Shown piece after piece: positions 4,653-5,119 of a stretch of DNA of 5,119 bases. Each line of letters opens with the position of its first letter. The stretch's first letter is position 1. The position numbers and the translations under genes were made by a program. The notes under the pieces were generated by a model. The model saw only the letters and a program-made list of their open reading frames with translations, made no database searches and was not told where the DNA came from. The stretch is taken from the NCBI GenBank assembly GCA_030152625.1, contig JASLJD010000065.1, positions 1 through 5,119 of the forward strand, written 5' to 3'. This DNA is from Erysipelothrix sp. (lineage in GTDB: Bacteria > Bacillota_I > Bacilli_A > Erysipelotrichales > Erysipelotrichaceae).

Positions 4653-5119
4653 TCAGTCTTTTTGAATTAATTGGATACCTGCGGATGCACCGATGCGGCT
4701 TGCACCTGCTTCAATCATTGCAAGCATTGTTTCTCGATCACGAATTCCGCCTGAAGCCTTGACTTCTGCCTTATCGCCAACCGTTTCTTTCATGAGTCGA
4801 ACATTTTCTACTTTCGCGCCATCGGTACTAAAGCCTGTTGATGTTTTAACAAAATCAAGCCCAGCTTCCACAGCAAGTTCGCAGGCCTTCACAATTTCTT
4901 CCTTTGTTAGTAGGCAAGTTTCTAAAATAACTTTCACGACCTCATTTTTCGCAACTTTTCGGATGGCTTTCATTTCTGAAAGAACTTCATCAAATTTTTG
5001 ATCTTTTAATTTCGAAATGTTTAAAACCATATCCAGTTCAGTTGCGCCATCTTCAAGCGCCTTTTTCGCTTCGAAAACTTTAACTTCCTCGGTGTTTGCT
5101 CCTAAAGGAAAACCGATTA
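4653..5119 (-). CDS. deoC: Deoxyribose-phosphate aldolase DeoC (partial, N-terminus beyond the right edge)
   Basis: Cytoplasmic class I aldolase that cleaves 2-deoxy-D-ribose 5-phosphate to glyceraldehyde 3-phosphate and acetaldehyde in deoxynucleoside breakdown. The frame is open across the right edge; 154 complete residues of roughly 220 are visible, starting at IGFPLGANTEEVK. The active-site set is present: Asp in ELDMVLN (just before 5030), the Schiff-base Lys in VKTSTGFST (codon 4845-4847) and the second catalytic Lys in VKASGGIR (codon 4758-4760), then the phosphate-binding ending RIGASAGIQLIQ. The Met at 5030 is internal, because conserved sequence continues upstream of it. It ends with TGA, 8 nt before the rpsU -35. 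No terminator is visible between the two genes, so some read-through into rpsU is possible. Confidence 0.96.
   Translation of the reverse strand, partial: IGFPLGANTEEVKVFEAKKALEDGATELDMVLNISKLKDQKFDEVLSEMKAIRKVAKNEVVKVILETCLLTKEEIVKACELAVEAGLDFVKTSTGFSTDGAKVENVRLMKETVGDKAEVKASGGIRDRETMLAMIEAGASRIGASAGIQLIQKD

Noticed and set aside
4693..5001. A 102-codon plus-strand frame opposite deoC, and similar plus-strand frames opposite phoR, phoP, pstS and rpsU
   Set aside because: They lie antisense to clearly identified genes, have serine-rich low-information translations and no supporting family motifs.
4653..5030. A 125-residue DeoC-like protein starting at the Met at 5030
   Set aside because: Conserved DeoC sequence (IGFPLGAN and the catalytic ELDMV) continues upstream in the same frame to the right edge, so 5030 is an internal Met of a gene cut by the window.

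Overview
The window is a run of minus-strand genes from a Gram-positive, low-to-moderate GC bacterium (Bacillota). This rests on a lipobox-anchored PstS, strong AGGAGG-type ribosome binding sites, two TTG starts, a PhoP-type 11-nt-period box and a short lysine/arginine-tailed S21. TGA is used as a stop (deoC, phoH, pstS) and TGG encodes Trp, so the genetic code is standard rather than the mollicute one. Finer placement is a guess; the Erysipelotrichia neighbourhood is possible but not shown.

Read in the direction of transcription (right to left), the window holds: the C-terminal two thirds of deoC (deoxyribose-phosphate aldolase, cut by the right edge); rpsU (ribosomal protein S21) with its own extended -10 promoter and a rho-independent terminator; phoH; a PhoB/PhoP-type response regulator; a PhoR-type histidine kinase; pstS; and the N-terminal 170 residues of pstC (cut by the left edge). 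phoH, the regulator and the kinase overlap each other by 29 and 14 nt, so they look like one translationally coupled unit. pstA, pstB and phoU probably follow pstC outside the window.

The genes form a phosphate-starvation module. PhoR senses phosphate status, probably through the Pst transporter because it has almost no extracytoplasmic part, and phosphorylates the regulator. The regulator very likely binds four hexamers spaced exactly 11 nt apart at the end of phoR and in the phoR-pstS gap, just upstream of a -10 element, and switches on pstS-pstC. A hairpin with a U-run between pstS and pstC probably lets the binding protein be made in excess of the membrane subunits.

The most striking observation is that PstS appears circularly permuted. 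The half that is normally C-terminal (the RDxxSGTREAFEE phosphate-binding loop) comes first after the lipobox. The half that is normally N-terminal (GGSTSV, TGSSDG, IDIGFASREL, FSGEVKTWS) comes second, and the protein ends where the interlobe crossover would normally be. The placement of phoH at the head of a Pho operon is also unusual.
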